Source of the DNA: Methanoregulaceae archaeon
GTDB taxonomy: Archaea > Halobacteriota > Methanomicrobia > Methanomicrobiales > Methanospirillaceae
Assembly: GCA_015660965.1 (NCBI GenBank)
Contig: JACTVG010000006.1
Span: 57,879-121,878 of the forward strand
Direction of reading: 5' to 3'
DNA: 64,000 nucleotides
Both the position numbers and the translations under genes were made by a program. Positions 53,517 through 63,263 of this stretch are shown here, piece after piece; the stretch's first letter is position 1; every line of letters begins with the position of its first letter. The notes under the pieces are model-generated. The model did no database searches and was not told the DNA's origin. It worked only from the letters and a program-made list of their open reading frames with translations.

Positions 53517-54950
53517 ATGGGAGAACTGCTCGATCGAATGGAACCCCTGCTAGCTGCGATGCCAGCAGTCAAGAGCCCGGAAGGGCATGTCAACTTCAAA
53601 AACAAATTGATGTGGACAGTTGCCGTCCTGATTCTGTATTTTGCACTTACCAACATACCTGTGTTTGGACTTGCTTCAAGCTCTCAAGATGTATTTTTAT
53701 ACTGGCGAGCGTTACTTGCAGGAGCAAGTGGGTCGATTGTTCATCTTGGTATTGGACCGATCGTCACTGCGTCAATCGTCCTTCAGCTTTTAAAAGGTGC
53801 GGATATCCTTCAGATCGATACTTCTGAGGAGCGTGGGCAAGTCATGTACATGGGTCTGCAAAAGATCCTTATCATGGTCATGATTGTCGTAGAAGCAGCT
53901 CCCAATCTTGTCGGTGGGTTTATGCTCCCCGATCCTGTCATTGCCCAAAACTTTTTCGGTGGAAACTTGTTTGCAGTTTCATTACTAATATTCATCCAGA
54001 TCTGCATTGGAGGGTTCCTAGTTTTTCTTTTGGATGAAGTGGTAACAAAATGGGGTATTGGATCTGGGGTTGGTCTCTTCATCATCGCAGGTATATCCCA
54101 AGCACTTGTTAACGGTTTTATTAACTGGATACCGGTCAGTGACCCATATCCAGTAGGTTTTTTCCCACGTATTATTGCGATTGGGATGAACGGTGCTAGT
54201 TATTTCCAGTACTTTGGAAAAGACACCCTTGCTTTCATCACAACAATTGCAATTTTCCTGATCATTGTTTATGTCGAATCAACAAGAATTGAAATTCCTT
54301 TGGCCCATTCACAAGTTCGCGGTGCACGGGCACGGTTCCCTGTAAAATTAATCTATGCCAGTGTTCTCCCAATGATTCTCGTTCGTGTCTTACAGGCAAA
54401 CATTCAGATGGTCGGCATGTTTCTCTCTAATGTTGGAATAACGGTATTGGGTAAGTTTAGCGGCCAGCAACCTCAAAACGGGATTATGTACTTCCTTGCA
54501 CCGATCAACGGTCCTACGCAATGGATGTGGTGGATAACTGATCTTGGTCACCCTGCATGGGAGGTCATATTACGTCTTAGCGTTGATATCACATTCATGG
54601 TGGTTGGGGGAGCTATATTTGCACTTTTCTGGATCAAGACCGCAGGACTTGACTCAAAGGATGTCGCTCGCCAGATCCAGCTTTCGGGTATGTCCATCCC
54701 CGGCTACCGCCGAAATCTGCAGGTTCTCGAGAAATATCTTGACAGGTATATCCCCAAAGTTACAATAATTGGGGGTGTCTTCATCGGTATCCTTAGTGTC
54801 ATTGCAAACCTCTTTGGTGTTATTGGTGCAGTGAGTGGGACAGGACTATTACTAACAGTCAGTATTACTTATCGTTTGTATGAAGAAATTGCCAGTCAGC
54901 AAATCATGGAGATGTATCCGTTTATGCGGACATTCTTTGGCAAAGAATAG
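53517..54950 (+). CDS. secY: Protein translocase subunit SecY
   Basis: The 477-residue central channel of the Sec translocon. About ten membrane helices are visible. Typical segments include PAVKSPEGHVNFKNKLMWTVAVLILYFALTNIPVFGL, GIGPIVTASIVLQLLKGADILQI, VTKWGIGSGVGLFI and RIEIPLAHSQVRGARARFPVKLIYASVLPMILVRVLQAN. It ends the ribosomal operon core before adkA. A ggag site precedes the start. Confidence 0.97.
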   Translation: MGELLDRMEPLLAAMPAVKSPEGHVNFKNKLMWTVAVLILYFALTNIPVFGLASSSQDVFLYWRALLAGASGSIVHLGIGPIVTASIVLQLLKGADILQIDTSEERGQVMYMGLQKILIMVMIVVEAAPNLVGGFMLPDPVIAQNFFGGNLFAVSLLIFIQICIGGFLVFLLDEVVTKWGIGSGVGLFIIAGISQALVNGFINWIPVSDPYPVGFFPRIIAIGMNGASYFQYFGKDTLAFITTIAIFLIIVYVESTRIEIPLAHSQVRGARARFPVKLIYASVLPMILVRVLQANIQMVGMFLSNVGITVLGKFSGQQPQNGIMYFLAPINGPTQWMWWITDLGHPAWEVILRLSVDITFMVVGGAIFALFWIKTAGLDSKDVARQIQLSGMSIPGYRRNLQVLEKYLDRYIPKVTIIGGVFIGILSVIANLFGVIGAVSGTGLLLTVSITYRLYEEIASQQIMEMYPFMRTFFGKE

Positions 54951-54967
54951 TTGTAGAAAGGGAGAGT

Positions 54968-55540
54968 ATGGTCGGTAAGAAGGTAATCATTACAGGGGTT
55001 CCGGGCGTCGGAAAGACGACGGTTGTCAACGAGGCGTTGAAGAAACTCAAAACAGAAGGTATCGAATACCAATCGATTAACTTCGGTTCATTCATGTTTG
55101 ATGTCGCGAAAGGCGAGGGAATTGTGCATGACAGAGATCAGATGAGAACGCTCGATCGTTCTGTCCAAAAACGCCTACAACAACACGCAGCACAGGCAAT
55201 TGCTAAAATATCTGGTAATGTATTAATTGACACACACGCTTCTGTAAAAACGCTAAATGGTTTCCTTCCTGGGCTTCCTGAATGGGTTTTACGAGAAATT
55301 ATGCCAGATCTTATTGTTCTTGTTGAAACCGATGAAGATCAGATTTTGATACGGCGACTCTCTGATGAAACGAGGAGCCGAGATCGTGAAGGTTCAAAAG
55401 CAATCGCCGAACATCAGCAGTACAATCGTGCAATTGCTGCATCTTATTCGATGCTCACTGGGTGCACGATCAAAATCGTAACAAACGCGGATTTCCTTGT
55501 TGATCGTGCTGCTGATGAGATGGCAGCTGTTCTCAGGTGA
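54968..55540 (+). CDS. adkA: Archaeal adenylate kinase
   Basis: A 190-residue enzyme that interconverts ATP+AMP and 2 ADP. It has GVPGVGKTTVVNEAL (P-loop at about 10-17), INFGSFMFDVAKGEGIVHDRDQMRTLDRSVQKRLQQHAAQ and LVETDEDQILIRRLSDETRSRD. It lies 17 bases after secY. Confidence 0.96.
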   Translation: MVGKKVIITGVPGVGKTTVVNEALKKLKTEGIEYQSINFGSFMFDVAKGEGIVHDRDQMRTLDRSVQKRLQQHAAQAIAKISGNVLIDTHASVKTLNGFLPGLPEWVLREIMPDLIVLVETDEDQILIRRLSDETRSRDREGSKAIAEHQQYNRAIAASYSMLTGCTIKIVTNADFLVDRAADEMAAVLR

Positions 55541-55544
55541 ATAA

Positions 55545-56186
55545 ATGGATTTTGGAAAAATCTGGGAAAAATACGGTCTTTATATTGCACTCGCCTTCAT
55601 GATGCTGATGATGTTCTCATACAGTATCACGTGGTTGAGATTGGGTGTAGGACACGAGATTGATCTGGTTTTCGCTCCACTTGTTGAAGATTTTAAGATC
55701 CCATTTTTCATCCTCATCGTTATCTTATCAGCAATAACCGGTTTGTATTCATCCATTATTCAGAAATACACTATTGATTACGACAAAATGTCAGAGGTTC
55801 AGGAACGGTTGAAAGAGTTCCAGAAAGAATACCGAGAAGCACAACTCTCGCAAGACGAAAAACGGATAAAAAAATTGGATGCAAAAAAAGATCGTGTCAT
55901 GCGTGAACAAATGGAACTTTCCCAGCAACAGTTCAAACCAATGGCTTTTATCCTCGTTCTCACAGTTCCTATATTTTTTTGGCTGTTGTATAGACTGGGA
56001 CAGATCCACACAACAACCAACATGGCATATAATAACATGATTATGATTACCATGCCCTATACCGGGCTTCATAATCTTACAGATCCCGTTCTCTGGGTTT
56101 TTCCAGCTTGGATTGTGTGGTATATGATTTGTTCGTTGACCATCAGCCAAGTAATAAGAAAAGCTCTTAATATTGGAGGCATTTGA
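55545..56186 (+). CDS. EMC3/TMCO1-family (DUF106) membrane protein
   Basis: A 213-residue Oxa1/YidC-like insertase-type protein with helices at about 14-30, 50-70, 140-160 and 190-208 and a long coiled central arm (VQERLKEFQKEYREAQLSQDEKRIKKLDAKKD). It probably helps insert membrane proteins. Its position after secY-adkA is typical. TGATG links it to cmk. Confidence 0.88.
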   Translation: MDFGKIWEKYGLYIALAFMMLMMFSYSITWLRLGVGHEIDLVFAPLVEDFKIPFFILIVILSAITGLYSSIIQKYTIDYDKMSEVQERLKEFQKEYREAQLSQDEKRIKKLDAKKDRVMREQMELSQQQFKPMAFILVLTVPIFFWLLYRLGQIHTTTNMAYNNMIMITMPYTGLHNLTDPVLWVFPAWIVWYMICSLTISQVIRKALNIGGI

Positions 56187-56716
56187 TGCGAATTACGGTG
56201 AGTGGGTTGCCTGGGAGCGGTACAACCTCACTCTCACAGTATCTCGCTGATCAACACGGTTTTGAAATGATCTCTGCAGGTGAAGTTTTCCGCCAGCTTG
56301 CAAAAGAGAATAACATGGAGCTTGCCGAATTCGGTAGGCTCGCAGAACAGAATCCTTCGTTTGATAGGATGATCGATGCACGGCAGAAAGAGATTGCATC
56401 CCAACGTGACCCCATCATAGTTGAAGGTAGATTATCTGGGTGGATGGTTGAGAACGCTGATCTTAAAGTCTGGTTGTTTGCCCCAATCGGATGCCGGATA
56501 AAGAGGATTGTATTTAGAGATCATGTCAGAGATGAAGAGACTGCAAAGCAGATTACCATTGAACGTGAGCGTTGTGAAGCAGAAAGGTATCGCACCTACT
56601 ATAACATTGATATAAACGATCTTTCTTTCTATCATTTAATACTCAATTCAGAGCATTGGGGAATACCAGCGCTTGGAGCAATTGTGAGCACTGCGATAGC
56701 AGGACTGAAAAAATAA
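56186..56716 (+). CDS. cmk: Cytidylate kinase
   Basis: A 176-residue enzyme that phosphorylates CMP/dCMP. It has the P-loop GLPGSGTTSLSQYLAD, GEVFRQLAKENNMELAEF and a lid containing RDHVRDEETAKQITIERERCEAERYRTYYNIDIND. A ggagg ribosome site precedes ATG 56186. Confidence 0.95.
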   Translation: MRITVSGLPGSGTTSLSQYLADQHGFEMISAGEVFRQLAKENNMELAEFGRLAEQNPSFDRMIDARQKEIASQRDPIIVEGRLSGWMVENADLKVWLFAPIGCRIKRIVFRDHVRDEETAKQITIERERCEAERYRTYYNIDINDLSFYHLILNSEHWGIPALGAIVSTAIAGLKK

Positions 56717-56822
56717 GAAGATTATACTGTAAATTAGAAAAACTCCTTCCTATGGTTGTGAGACGATAATAAAAGATTTCCTCACTCGTATTGTTCATAT
56801 AAGGTTCAAGGTAGGGATCACA

Positions 56823-57239
56823 TTGTCAGCTCCTATAGAAATTCGAATTGTTGATAATTGGGATATTAATGAAATTGTAGTTCTCTACCGTGTGGCGGGT
56901 TGGTGGAGAGAGGGGTATGAGTCTTCTTCTATCCCCCTTCTCATAAAAGGGAGTTTTATATTTGCTGTCGCCATTGATCTTGGAAAAGCGGTTGGCATGG
57001 GTCGTGTAATTTCTGATGGTATTTCGGATGGTTATATTCAAGATGTTGTGGTATTTCGAGAATACCGGAAAAAAGGTGTCGGAAAAAAGATTGTGTTAGC
57101 TCTTCTTGATGAATGCAAGAAGCGAGGTTTGGGGTGGATTGGGCTCATTGCCGAACCCAATTCAGAACAATTTTACCTCCCTCTGGGTTTCCGTAAATTG
57201 GAAGATTATGTGCCCCTAATTTATGAAAGGAGCGAGTAG
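56823..57239 (+). CDS. GNAT-family acetyltransferase
   Basis: A 138-residue protein with the GNAT core: VVLYRVAGWWREGYES, FAVAIDLGKAVGMGRVISDG, and the acetyl-CoA motif VVFREYRKKGVGKKIVLALLDECKKRGLG, ending LPLGFRKLEDYVPLIY. The substrate is unknown. TTG start at 56823. It abuts the next gene directly. Confidence 0.82.
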   Translation: MSAPIEIRIVDNWDINEIVVLYRVAGWWREGYESSSIPLLIKGSFIFAVAIDLGKAVGMGRVISDGISDGYIQDVVVFREYRKKGVGKKIVLALLDECKKRGLGWIGLIAEPNSEQFYLPLGFRKLEDYVPLIYERSE

Positions 57240-58130
57240 ATGTTATCAGCAGATGATTTTGTTCCAGTTACCCTTGATGACCGCACGTTCTTCAAACAAC
57301 ATTATGCAAAATATCCCCAAACGCATAGCGACAATACTTTTACGAACATGGTCTGCTGGAACCATTTCGCTCATTACAGATATGCTGTTGTTAACGGCTC
57401 AGTAATATTATCAAGTACTATAGATGCAAAAACCCGTTTTCGTCCTCCTATAGGTCCCCGAGATCCAGATCTTTGTAAAACACTTATCCAACTTGCATTT
57501 CATGAAGGAGATGAAGAACCGGTCGTGCTTATCGATCCAGACACGTGTTCGTGGATACGATCCATCTGCCCAAATCTATCCATTGTCTCTGATCGGAACA
57601 CTTTTGAATATGTATATAAAGCACGTGATCTTGCTGACCTTTCGGGTGGAAATTATCTCAGTATGCGTCGCCAATTAAACAAATTCAAGAGAAAATGTGC
57701 CTATTCAGTAGAATCAATAACAGCAGAGAATCGAGAGGAGGTAAAATATTTCCTTATTAAATGGTGTGAATGGAAAGGATGTGAGGGCGAACCGGTTCTC
57801 GCTCACGAAAAGGATGCCATTTTTTATGCTGTCGATCATTACATCGATCTGGGAATCTCTGGGCTTTTAATACGCGTTGATGATAATATCGGAGCGATCT
57901 CGTTATTTGAACCACTCAATGCTGATACAGCTCTCGTCCATTTTGAAAAAGGACTTCCAGATTGTGAAGGAATTTACAAGGCAATTAATTCTGAAACTGC
58001 ATCTGTGCTTTCACACGACTTTACTTATATTAACCGAGAGAGCGACCTTGGAATTCCTGGATTACGAGAGTCAAAGATGCGATACCATCCTCATCACATG
58101 GTCGAAGTCTATTCTATAAAACGGCAGTAG
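57240..58130 (+). CDS. DUF2156-type (lysyltransferase C-terminal-like) GNAT-fold protein
   Basis: A 296-residue protein of the DUF2156 group, related to phosphatidylglycerol lysyltransferase C-termini with two GNAT-like halves: SDNTFTNMVCWNHFAHYRYAVVNGSVIL, LSMRRQLNKFKRKCAY, LLIRVDDNIGAISLFEPLNADTALVHFEKGLPDCEGIYKAIN and NRESDLGIPGLRESKMRYHPHHMVEVYSI. It starts one base after the GNAT gene and is likely cotranscribed. Confidence 0.82.
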   Translation: MLSADDFVPVTLDDRTFFKQHYAKYPQTHSDNTFTNMVCWNHFAHYRYAVVNGSVILSSTIDAKTRFRPPIGPRDPDLCKTLIQLAFHEGDEEPVVLIDPDTCSWIRSICPNLSIVSDRNTFEYVYKARDLADLSGGNYLSMRRQLNKFKRKCAYSVESITAENREEVKYFLIKWCEWKGCEGEPVLAHEKDAIFYAVDHYIDLGISGLLIRVDDNIGAISLFEPLNADTALVHFEKGLPDCEGIYKAINSETASVLSHDFTYINRESDLGIPGLRESKMRYHPHHMVEVYSIKRQ

Positions 58131-58162
58131 TGTCTAGATTATCTAAAGTTCCTTTTATTAAA

Positions 58163-58750
58163 TCAAACTAATAGCTTTATACCAGAGAATACAATTTTTA
58201 CAGCAATTGCTGCGACGAGCATGCCGAGTACTTTTCCCATTATATCCGTGACTACATCACCTAAAATTCGTTGTATATCAGCTGCAAAATAAAGAATTAA
58301 CCACGTCGCAACCAAAGAAAGGGTGATTGCAACAAATGGGATAAAGGTTCCATACCCATTAGCGAGGAGCATTACAGTAGTGATGGTTCCAGGTCCACAA
58401 AGAAGTGGTGTACCGATAACAACACCAGCCGCGGTTTTTGAATGGTCTTTACAATGTCCAATATCGATCCCAAGTGCTTCCTGCATCCCAAGTAAGAATA
58501 GGAGTAATCCACCTGCAATCTGAAAACTTGGTAAATTCAGTCCCAGAACATCAAAAATCGTTGTGTTAAAAAAAAGGAATAGATACATGAGTCCGCCAGC
58601 TACTGCAACCGCAATAAATGCCTGCCGATGAATCTCCCTTGTGGTCTGCCCCTTGGTCATTGCAGCAAAGATGGGGACACTTAGTAGAGGATCAAGTATG
58701 ATGAAAAGGGCTGCAAAAGAATAAAGGATACTTGGAATGAGTTCTTGCAT
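58163..58750 (-). CDS. MarC-family membrane protein
   Basis: A 195-residue protein with about six helices. It shows the family pattern ALFIILDPLLSVPIFAAMTKG, the FQIAGGLLLFLLGMQEAL helix, and TPLLCGPGTITTVMLLANGYG. The MarC family function is not established. It is the first of two minus-strand membrane genes. Confidence 0.85.
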   Translation of the reverse strand: MQELIPSILYSFAALFIILDPLLSVPIFAAMTKGQTTREIHRQAFIAVAVAGGLMYLFLFFNTTIFDVLGLNLPSFQIAGGLLLFLLGMQEALGIDIGHCKDHSKTAAGVVIGTPLLCGPGTITTVMLLANGYGTFIPFVAITLSLVATWLILYFAADIQRILGDVVTDIMGKVLGMLVAAIAVKIVFSGIKLLV

Positions 58751-58846
58751 AATGTATAGTAAATCTAAATTTGTCTCGTGGAATGAAAAATATACTCATC
58801 CCTTTTTGTCATATTATAGTTTTCAATAAAATAATTACTGCCCGTA

Positions 58847-60007
58847 TTAAACGATGAAATACATAAGTAGAATTGTTGTAGTTGATAGTATCCCAACAGC
58901 AGAGACAATTCGGTATTTTTGTAATGGATTCAGTACCCACGCTGTGACACAAAAAAAGACGTAGGGAATCAATGTCGTAATTACAGATATAGTTGCAAGC
59001 AAGTCAAAATGATTGGAATAGAGAAGTAGGATCCCGCTCAGGAAACTACCTGAAATAAGTGCAGCTACTGGTGTACCACGGTTCGAAAGGTCTCGAAATA
59101 ACGGGACTGAACATCTCATTGAAATATTCTGAAGAATTCGGGACGTTCCGATAATGTATGCATTCAAGGCAGAAAGCATCGCTACTATACCAATAACAGC
59201 GATGAATGGTCCAGAGTTTTTATAGATAAGGCCTGAGGCAGTTGCAATAGGTGCAGGGGATTGGGCAAGAACCTTATATCCAACACTACCAATTAAAGAG
59301 ATGTTTAAAACTAAGTAAACTGTAACTACAATGGCCATCACGATGAGAAGTGCTCGGCTGATTATACGTATATCTTTTGTTTCTTCAATTGGAATGGCAC
59401 TTATTTCAAACCCGGTAAATGGCCAGTAAACGATAATTACAGTTGCAAAGAGTGCTCCCGCACTTATTGGTGTGTTGGGGACAAGATTTGTGAAATTGAC
59501 AAATGGAAGAAGAATTATTGCAATTACTACCAATGGGATAATTTTTATGAGTGTCAAGATATTTTCTGTAGTTCCTGAAAGAGAAATTCCGATGATATTA
59601 ATAAGACAGAAGCAGGTTAGGATGGCAATTTCGATTATGATAACATGACTTATGTTAAAATAGGTCATGTACTGGCCAATACCCGATGCAATTGTGGCAA
59701 CACCAAAAATCGATGAGATTAGATAGAGAAGAACAATAGGGAGTGCAAGTTTAATCCCAAAAACAGATTCAAACATTGATAAAAAACTACCATTTTGGGT
59801 GAAATGCTTTGAGACATATGCGAGGGAAACAAGTACCGATGAAGCAGAAATCGCAACGATTACCCACGCAATAAGAGATGCCGGACCAGCAATTCTTGCC
59901 GCAATACCTGGAACAACAAAGATACCTGATCCAATGGTTCCCCCAACACCAAGACTTACGAGCTCAAAGAGACCGAGACCTCGTTTGTAGCTGGGGGTCT
60001 CTGTCAT
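58847..60007 (-). CDS. APC-superfamily amino acid permease-like transporter
   Basis: A 386-residue transporter with about 11-12 helices: LGLFELVSLGVGGTIGSGIFVVPGIAARIAGPASLIAWVI (the GxGxxxG unwound-helix motif of APC), YWPFTGFEISAIPIEETKD and ISALNAYIIGTSRILQNIS. It lacks some terminal helices of longer family members. The ATG at 60007 has GTGAG upstream; ATG 60031 is an alternative. Its substrate is probably an amino acid or amine. Confidence 0.85.
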   Translation of the reverse strand: MTETPSYKRGLGLFELVSLGVGGTIGSGIFVVPGIAARIAGPASLIAWVIVAISASSVLVSLAYVSKHFTQNGSFLSMFESVFGIKLALPIVLLYLISSIFGVATIASGIGQYMTYFNISHVIIIEIAILTCFCLINIIGISLSGTTENILTLIKIIPLVVIAIILLPFVNFTNLVPNTPISAGALFATVIIVYWPFTGFEISAIPIEETKDIRIISRALLIVMAIVVTVYLVLNISLIGSVGYKVLAQSPAPIATASGLIYKNSGPFIAVIGIVAMLSALNAYIIGTSRILQNISMRCSVPLFRDLSNRGTPVAALISGSFLSGILLLYSNHFDLLATISVITTLIPYVFFCVTAWVLNPLQKYRIVSAVGILSTTTILLMYFIV

Positions 60008-60223
60008 CAACAACTCACGCTCGAAATTCAATTACGTTTTTTTATCAATGAACGCATATCCCGTTTATCTGGTTGTAATTGAAATCTTTTGATTTATTTG
60101 TTGATATTATATCAGGATTGTATCGATCATAATACATATTATTAAGAAATTTCCATTCTCCATATAGTGGCTCTTATGTAGAATCTATCTTGGCATTAAG
60201 AGCTATTATTATGGAGAGATATA

Positions 60224-60706
60224 ATGGCTAAACTAGTAGCTAAAGTAAAAAAGGTCTCGGTTAAAAAGAAGTCAAAGACCATAAAAAAATCGAAAGCTAC
60301 CGCAAGAAAGGTTGCAAAAATACCTGTTATTCGTCGATTCAAGTGTATGTACTGTAACTATGTCTACTCACCACTACGTGGTGAACCGCATAGGGGGATC
60401 CCTGAAGGTACAGAGTTTGAAGACTTACCCGACACCTATGTTTGCCCCATCTGTGGTGCGCAGGGAAAAGGTAAGCTTGGAAAATGGGCTTTCGAGGAAT
60501 GGCTCCCCACCAAATACATCTGTTCTATCTGTGGTTATATTTACGATGAAGAACGCGGTGAACCACACCATGGGATCAAACCCGGCACAAAATTCGACGA
60601 TCTTCCGGATGATTATAAATGTCCTATCTGTGCACTTGATCCCAAAATTACTAAGTATTACGGGAAGGTCCTAAAACAGGGCTTCGATGCTATTGATATT
60701 CCTTAA
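60224..60706 (+). CDS. Double rubredoxin-domain protein with Lys-rich N-terminus
   Basis: A 160-residue protein with two rubredoxin modules. Cysteines C41/C44 and C74/C77 form the first iron site, C100/C103 and C133/C136 the second, all in CxxC pairs. The two modules match each other ([13 protein letters not shown]...; [13 protein letters not shown]...). A basic N-terminal arm of about 35 residues ([21 protein letters not shown]) is unusual for rubredoxin. The protein probably carries electrons. ggagag precedes the ATG. Confidence 0.9.
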   Translation: MAKLVAKVKKVSVKKKSKTIKKSKATARKVAKIPVIRRFKCMYCNYVYSPLRGEPHRGIPEGTEFEDLPDTYVCPICGAQGKGKLGKWAFEEWLPTKYICSICGYIYDEERGEPHHGIKPGTKFDDLPDDYKCPICALDPKITKYYGKVLKQGFDAIDIP

Positions 60707-60815
60707 ATCTTCCAATTTTATTTATTTTATTGAGGATAGATCCAAAATTTCTCATTCCTCTAAACCCTAACTATAAAGTCACCAGCGGTTTATTCTCTCT
60801 CAGGGTAGAAAGAAT

Positions 60816-61532
60816 ATGGTTCCTGATAATTGGCACTCGTCACGGGTTAAAATCCGCGCTGTTATTTTTATTTTGATAGCGGTTGTCATGCTGGTATTCA
60901 TAGTATCGGCATCATCGAATTACATTCAAGCATCAATTCAAGCACCAATGGGGAGTGTTATCAATCTTCATGGAGTAGCATACACTGGCAATGAAGTCTA
61001 TCTTTTTATGATAGGACCTAACCTTCCGACAAATGGCGTGCCGCTAAATGATATTAACCAACGAGCTGATCAGGGGGCCTTTACTATGGTGGATGTGGAC
61101 AGTAACCAACAGTGGTCTTACAGCTGGGATACTTCACGGTTTCAAGACCGTCTCGATTATGGGAGTTATACAGTTTACGCTGTTACAGATCCAGTGGATC
61201 TTTCACGACTTGATGACCATCCATACAACACAATTTCAATTACCCTAATAAGACCCGGCCTCACATACGTGGGAACATCGGGTGGTTCGGCGTATACACT
61301 TAACCCAGAAAACCCCACATCAGCCCAAACCCCTCAAATAACATCGCTTACAACAACAGTGCCTACTCTTTTACCAACAACAGTCATTCCCGCGACGACA
61401 CTTCCTAACATTCCCTCTCAAATCATTACCCAAAAGAGTGGTGGAATTGCTGATGCGATTATGTTGATATTGGTTTCATTAATTAGCGTTTTGTTATTTT
61501 TCCACCGGAGACAAAAAAATTTTAGAAATTAG
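60816..61532 (+). CDS. Small anchored protein resembling one S-layer module
   Basis: A 238-residue protein. An N-terminal signal helix (AVIFILIAVVMLVFIVSA) is followed by a soluble module (about 35-150), a Thr/Pro-rich stalk and a C-terminal helix with basic HRRQKNF. The module matches the repeat near residues 660-740 of the S-layer protein: VYLFMIGPNLPTNG against TFIFLTGPNLWPAG, SYSWDTSRFQDRLDYGSYTVYAV against SWTWGTSNYALDAGTYTVYAV. It lacks the PGF signal. aggg precedes the ATG. The TPR gene follows within 12 bases. Confidence 0.75.
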   Translation: MVPDNWHSSRVKIRAVIFILIAVVMLVFIVSASSNYIQASIQAPMGSVINLHGVAYTGNEVYLFMIGPNLPTNGVPLNDINQRADQGAFTMVDVDSNQQWSYSWDTSRFQDRLDYGSYTVYAVTDPVDLSRLDDHPYNTISITLIRPGLTYVGTSGGSAYTLNPENPTSAQTPQITSLTTTVPTLLPTTVIPATTLPNIPSQIITQKSGGIADAIMLILVSLISVLLFFHRRQKNFRN

Positions 61533-61542
61533 GGTGTTTTTC

Positions 61543-62175
61543 TTGATAACATCGGACATTCCAGAACTTCTCGAAAAAGCTCAACAAAAACTCAAAATTG
61601 GATGGTATGAGGATGCTGTTGCATTATATGACCGGATACTTTCCATCGATTCAAACAATTTTACTGCCCTTGTAAACAAAGGAAAGGCATATTATTATCT
61701 CGGGAGGCATAGTGACGCAATTGTTTGGTATGATCGTGCAATAACGGTCAATCCGGATGATGCTTCATTGTGGTATGAGAGAGGATATACACTACGTAAG
61801 ATTCAACATTATGACGAAGCAATTCAAAGTTTTGATCGGGCGTTAGCAATCGATCCTGATTATCTTTTTGCCCAAAGCAACAAAGGATACGCTCTCAATG
61901 AGCTACGAAAATATCGTGAAGCAATTGCCTGTTTTGATCAAGTCCTAGAAGCCAGTCCTAATAATATTCGGGCAATGACCGCAAAAGCTATCGCATTACG
62001 TGAGATGGGAGAGAATGACGAGGCACTAAAATATTTTGATAGAGCCTTGGCGATAAATCCTATAAACTCATTCATTTGGATCAATAAAGCGATAGCTCTT
62101 CGAAACCTTGGTAAATGTACGGAAGCAGATGAGTGCATCCAAATGGCGAAATATCAATCGGAGAAAGAAATTTAA
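61543..62175 (+). CDS. Tetratricopeptide-repeat protein
   Basis: A protein of about 210 residues built of five to six TPR units of 34 residues (for example ALVNKGKAYYYLGRHSDAIVWYDRAITVNPDD; SLWYERGYTLRKIQHYDEAIQSFDRALAIDPDY). TPR arrays bind protein partners; the partner is unknown. TTG at 61543 has AGGGTG six bases upstream and is preferred; GTG 61534 is an alternative. It follows the S-layer-like gene by 12 bases. Confidence 0.82.
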   Translation: MITSDIPELLEKAQQKLKIGWYEDAVALYDRILSIDSNNFTALVNKGKAYYYLGRHSDAIVWYDRAITVNPDDASLWYERGYTLRKIQHYDEAIQSFDRALAIDPDYLFAQSNKGYALNELRKYREAIACFDQVLEASPNNIRAMTAKAIALREMGENDEALKYFDRALAINPINSFIWINKAIALRNLGKCTEADECIQMAKYQSEKEI

Positions 62176-62208
62176 CGCGGTTCCTTATTTTAAAAAACAA
62201 AAAAAAAA

Positions 62209-63246
62209 TTAAATGAGTTTGAAGATTGGGTGGGTTTCTGACTTCACATCGACCCCGATCGAACGCATCGCTTCGAGAGTCACAATGTCCATGTATGCCT
62301 GTGCCGTAATCATAGGCTCGACATTCTCAATCGGGCCATACATGATCAGGTTGGCACCGAGCGTGCTGGCGATCAGGTTGCACCCGATATCAGGAGCGGA
62401 CCATGCCGCTTGCTTGATACCTTCCATGCCACCCAGATAGTGATGTGACATCTGCTCGCGGAGGAGATCTTTGCCCTTGTAGCCTGCTTCTAGTACTGAG
62501 GGGGTTTTGCTCGTTCCCTTCCAGCGCTTGAGCCAGGTCCATGCAACCGTCATGTTGTGGTAGGCACCACCGGTTGGATACCCGAAGATCGCCTTACAGG
62601 CAAGTATCTCACGGTATGATCCCCCGGACCCGAGACCTAGCGGCGTTGCAGCGGTATCGAGAATTGGTCGCGTAATGCCGCACTCCTCTGCGATTGGGAT
62701 CATGCCCTTCTTTTGCCCTGCAACACCTCCCTCGGTAAGCACCTTCTGTCTCCCGGGGACCGACGGATCCGCAGGGTTGAAGGCGAGGACGATTGACGCA
62801 TCCACATCACTGTTTTTGAGGACTTCAATCTCCTTGTCGGTGATTGACCCATTGATCGAGTTGTAGATACAACGGTGCGCGAGTCCGACCTCGGTCACCC
62901 ACTTGCATGTATCCATTCTGGCCGCAGGAGCTGAAGAGTCCAATAAGAATGCGGTCTTGTGGTCGATACTATCGAACCATGTGATATAGCTTTCAAAGGC
63001 TGGTCCATATTCCGCCATGATCTGGATCATGTGCGGGATGCCGGTCAGGTCAGAGAGTTCCTGACAGCGGTTCCAGAGGGCTTCCGCCTTCGGTTTGTCG
63101 ATCTTTCCCGTCTTTTCATCAAGCACAATCTCTTGTTTGTTATAGAAGATCGATGCAGCTAATACGGTTGGGTACTCACCGGGTTGTCCACCAAGTTTAG
63201 TGCCGTTGAAGTCCCAGACTTGTTGCTCTTTTTCGAATTTGAACAT
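62209..63246 (-). CDS. mtrH: Tetrahydromethanopterin S-methyltransferase subunit H
   Basis: MtrH moves the methyl group of methyl-H4MPT to the cobamide of MtrA. The 345-residue protein begins FKFEKEQQVWDFNGTKLGGQPGEYPTVLAASIFY, then FLLDSSAPAARMD and AIFGYPTGGAYHNMT. GGAGGTG precedes the ATG. It is last in the operon. Codon use (many C-ending codons) suggests high expression. Confidence 0.96.
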   Translation of the reverse strand: MFKFEKEQQVWDFNGTKLGGQPGEYPTVLAASIFYNKQEIVLDEKTGKIDKPKAEALWNRCQELSDLTGIPHMIQIMAEYGPAFESYITWFDSIDHKTAFLLDSSAPAARMDTCKWVTEVGLAHRCIYNSINGSITDKEIEVLKNSDVDASIVLAFNPADPSVPGRQKVLTEGGVAGQKKGMIPIAEECGITRPILDTAATPLGLGSGGSYREILACKAIFGYPTGGAYHNMTVAWTWLKRWKGTSKTPSVLEAGYKGKDLLREQMSHHYLGGMEGIKQAAWSAPDIGCNLIASTLGANLIMYGPIENVEPMITAQAYMDIVTLEAMRSIGVDVKSETHPIFKLI

Positions 63247-63263
63247 GTTTTTTTACACCTCCA

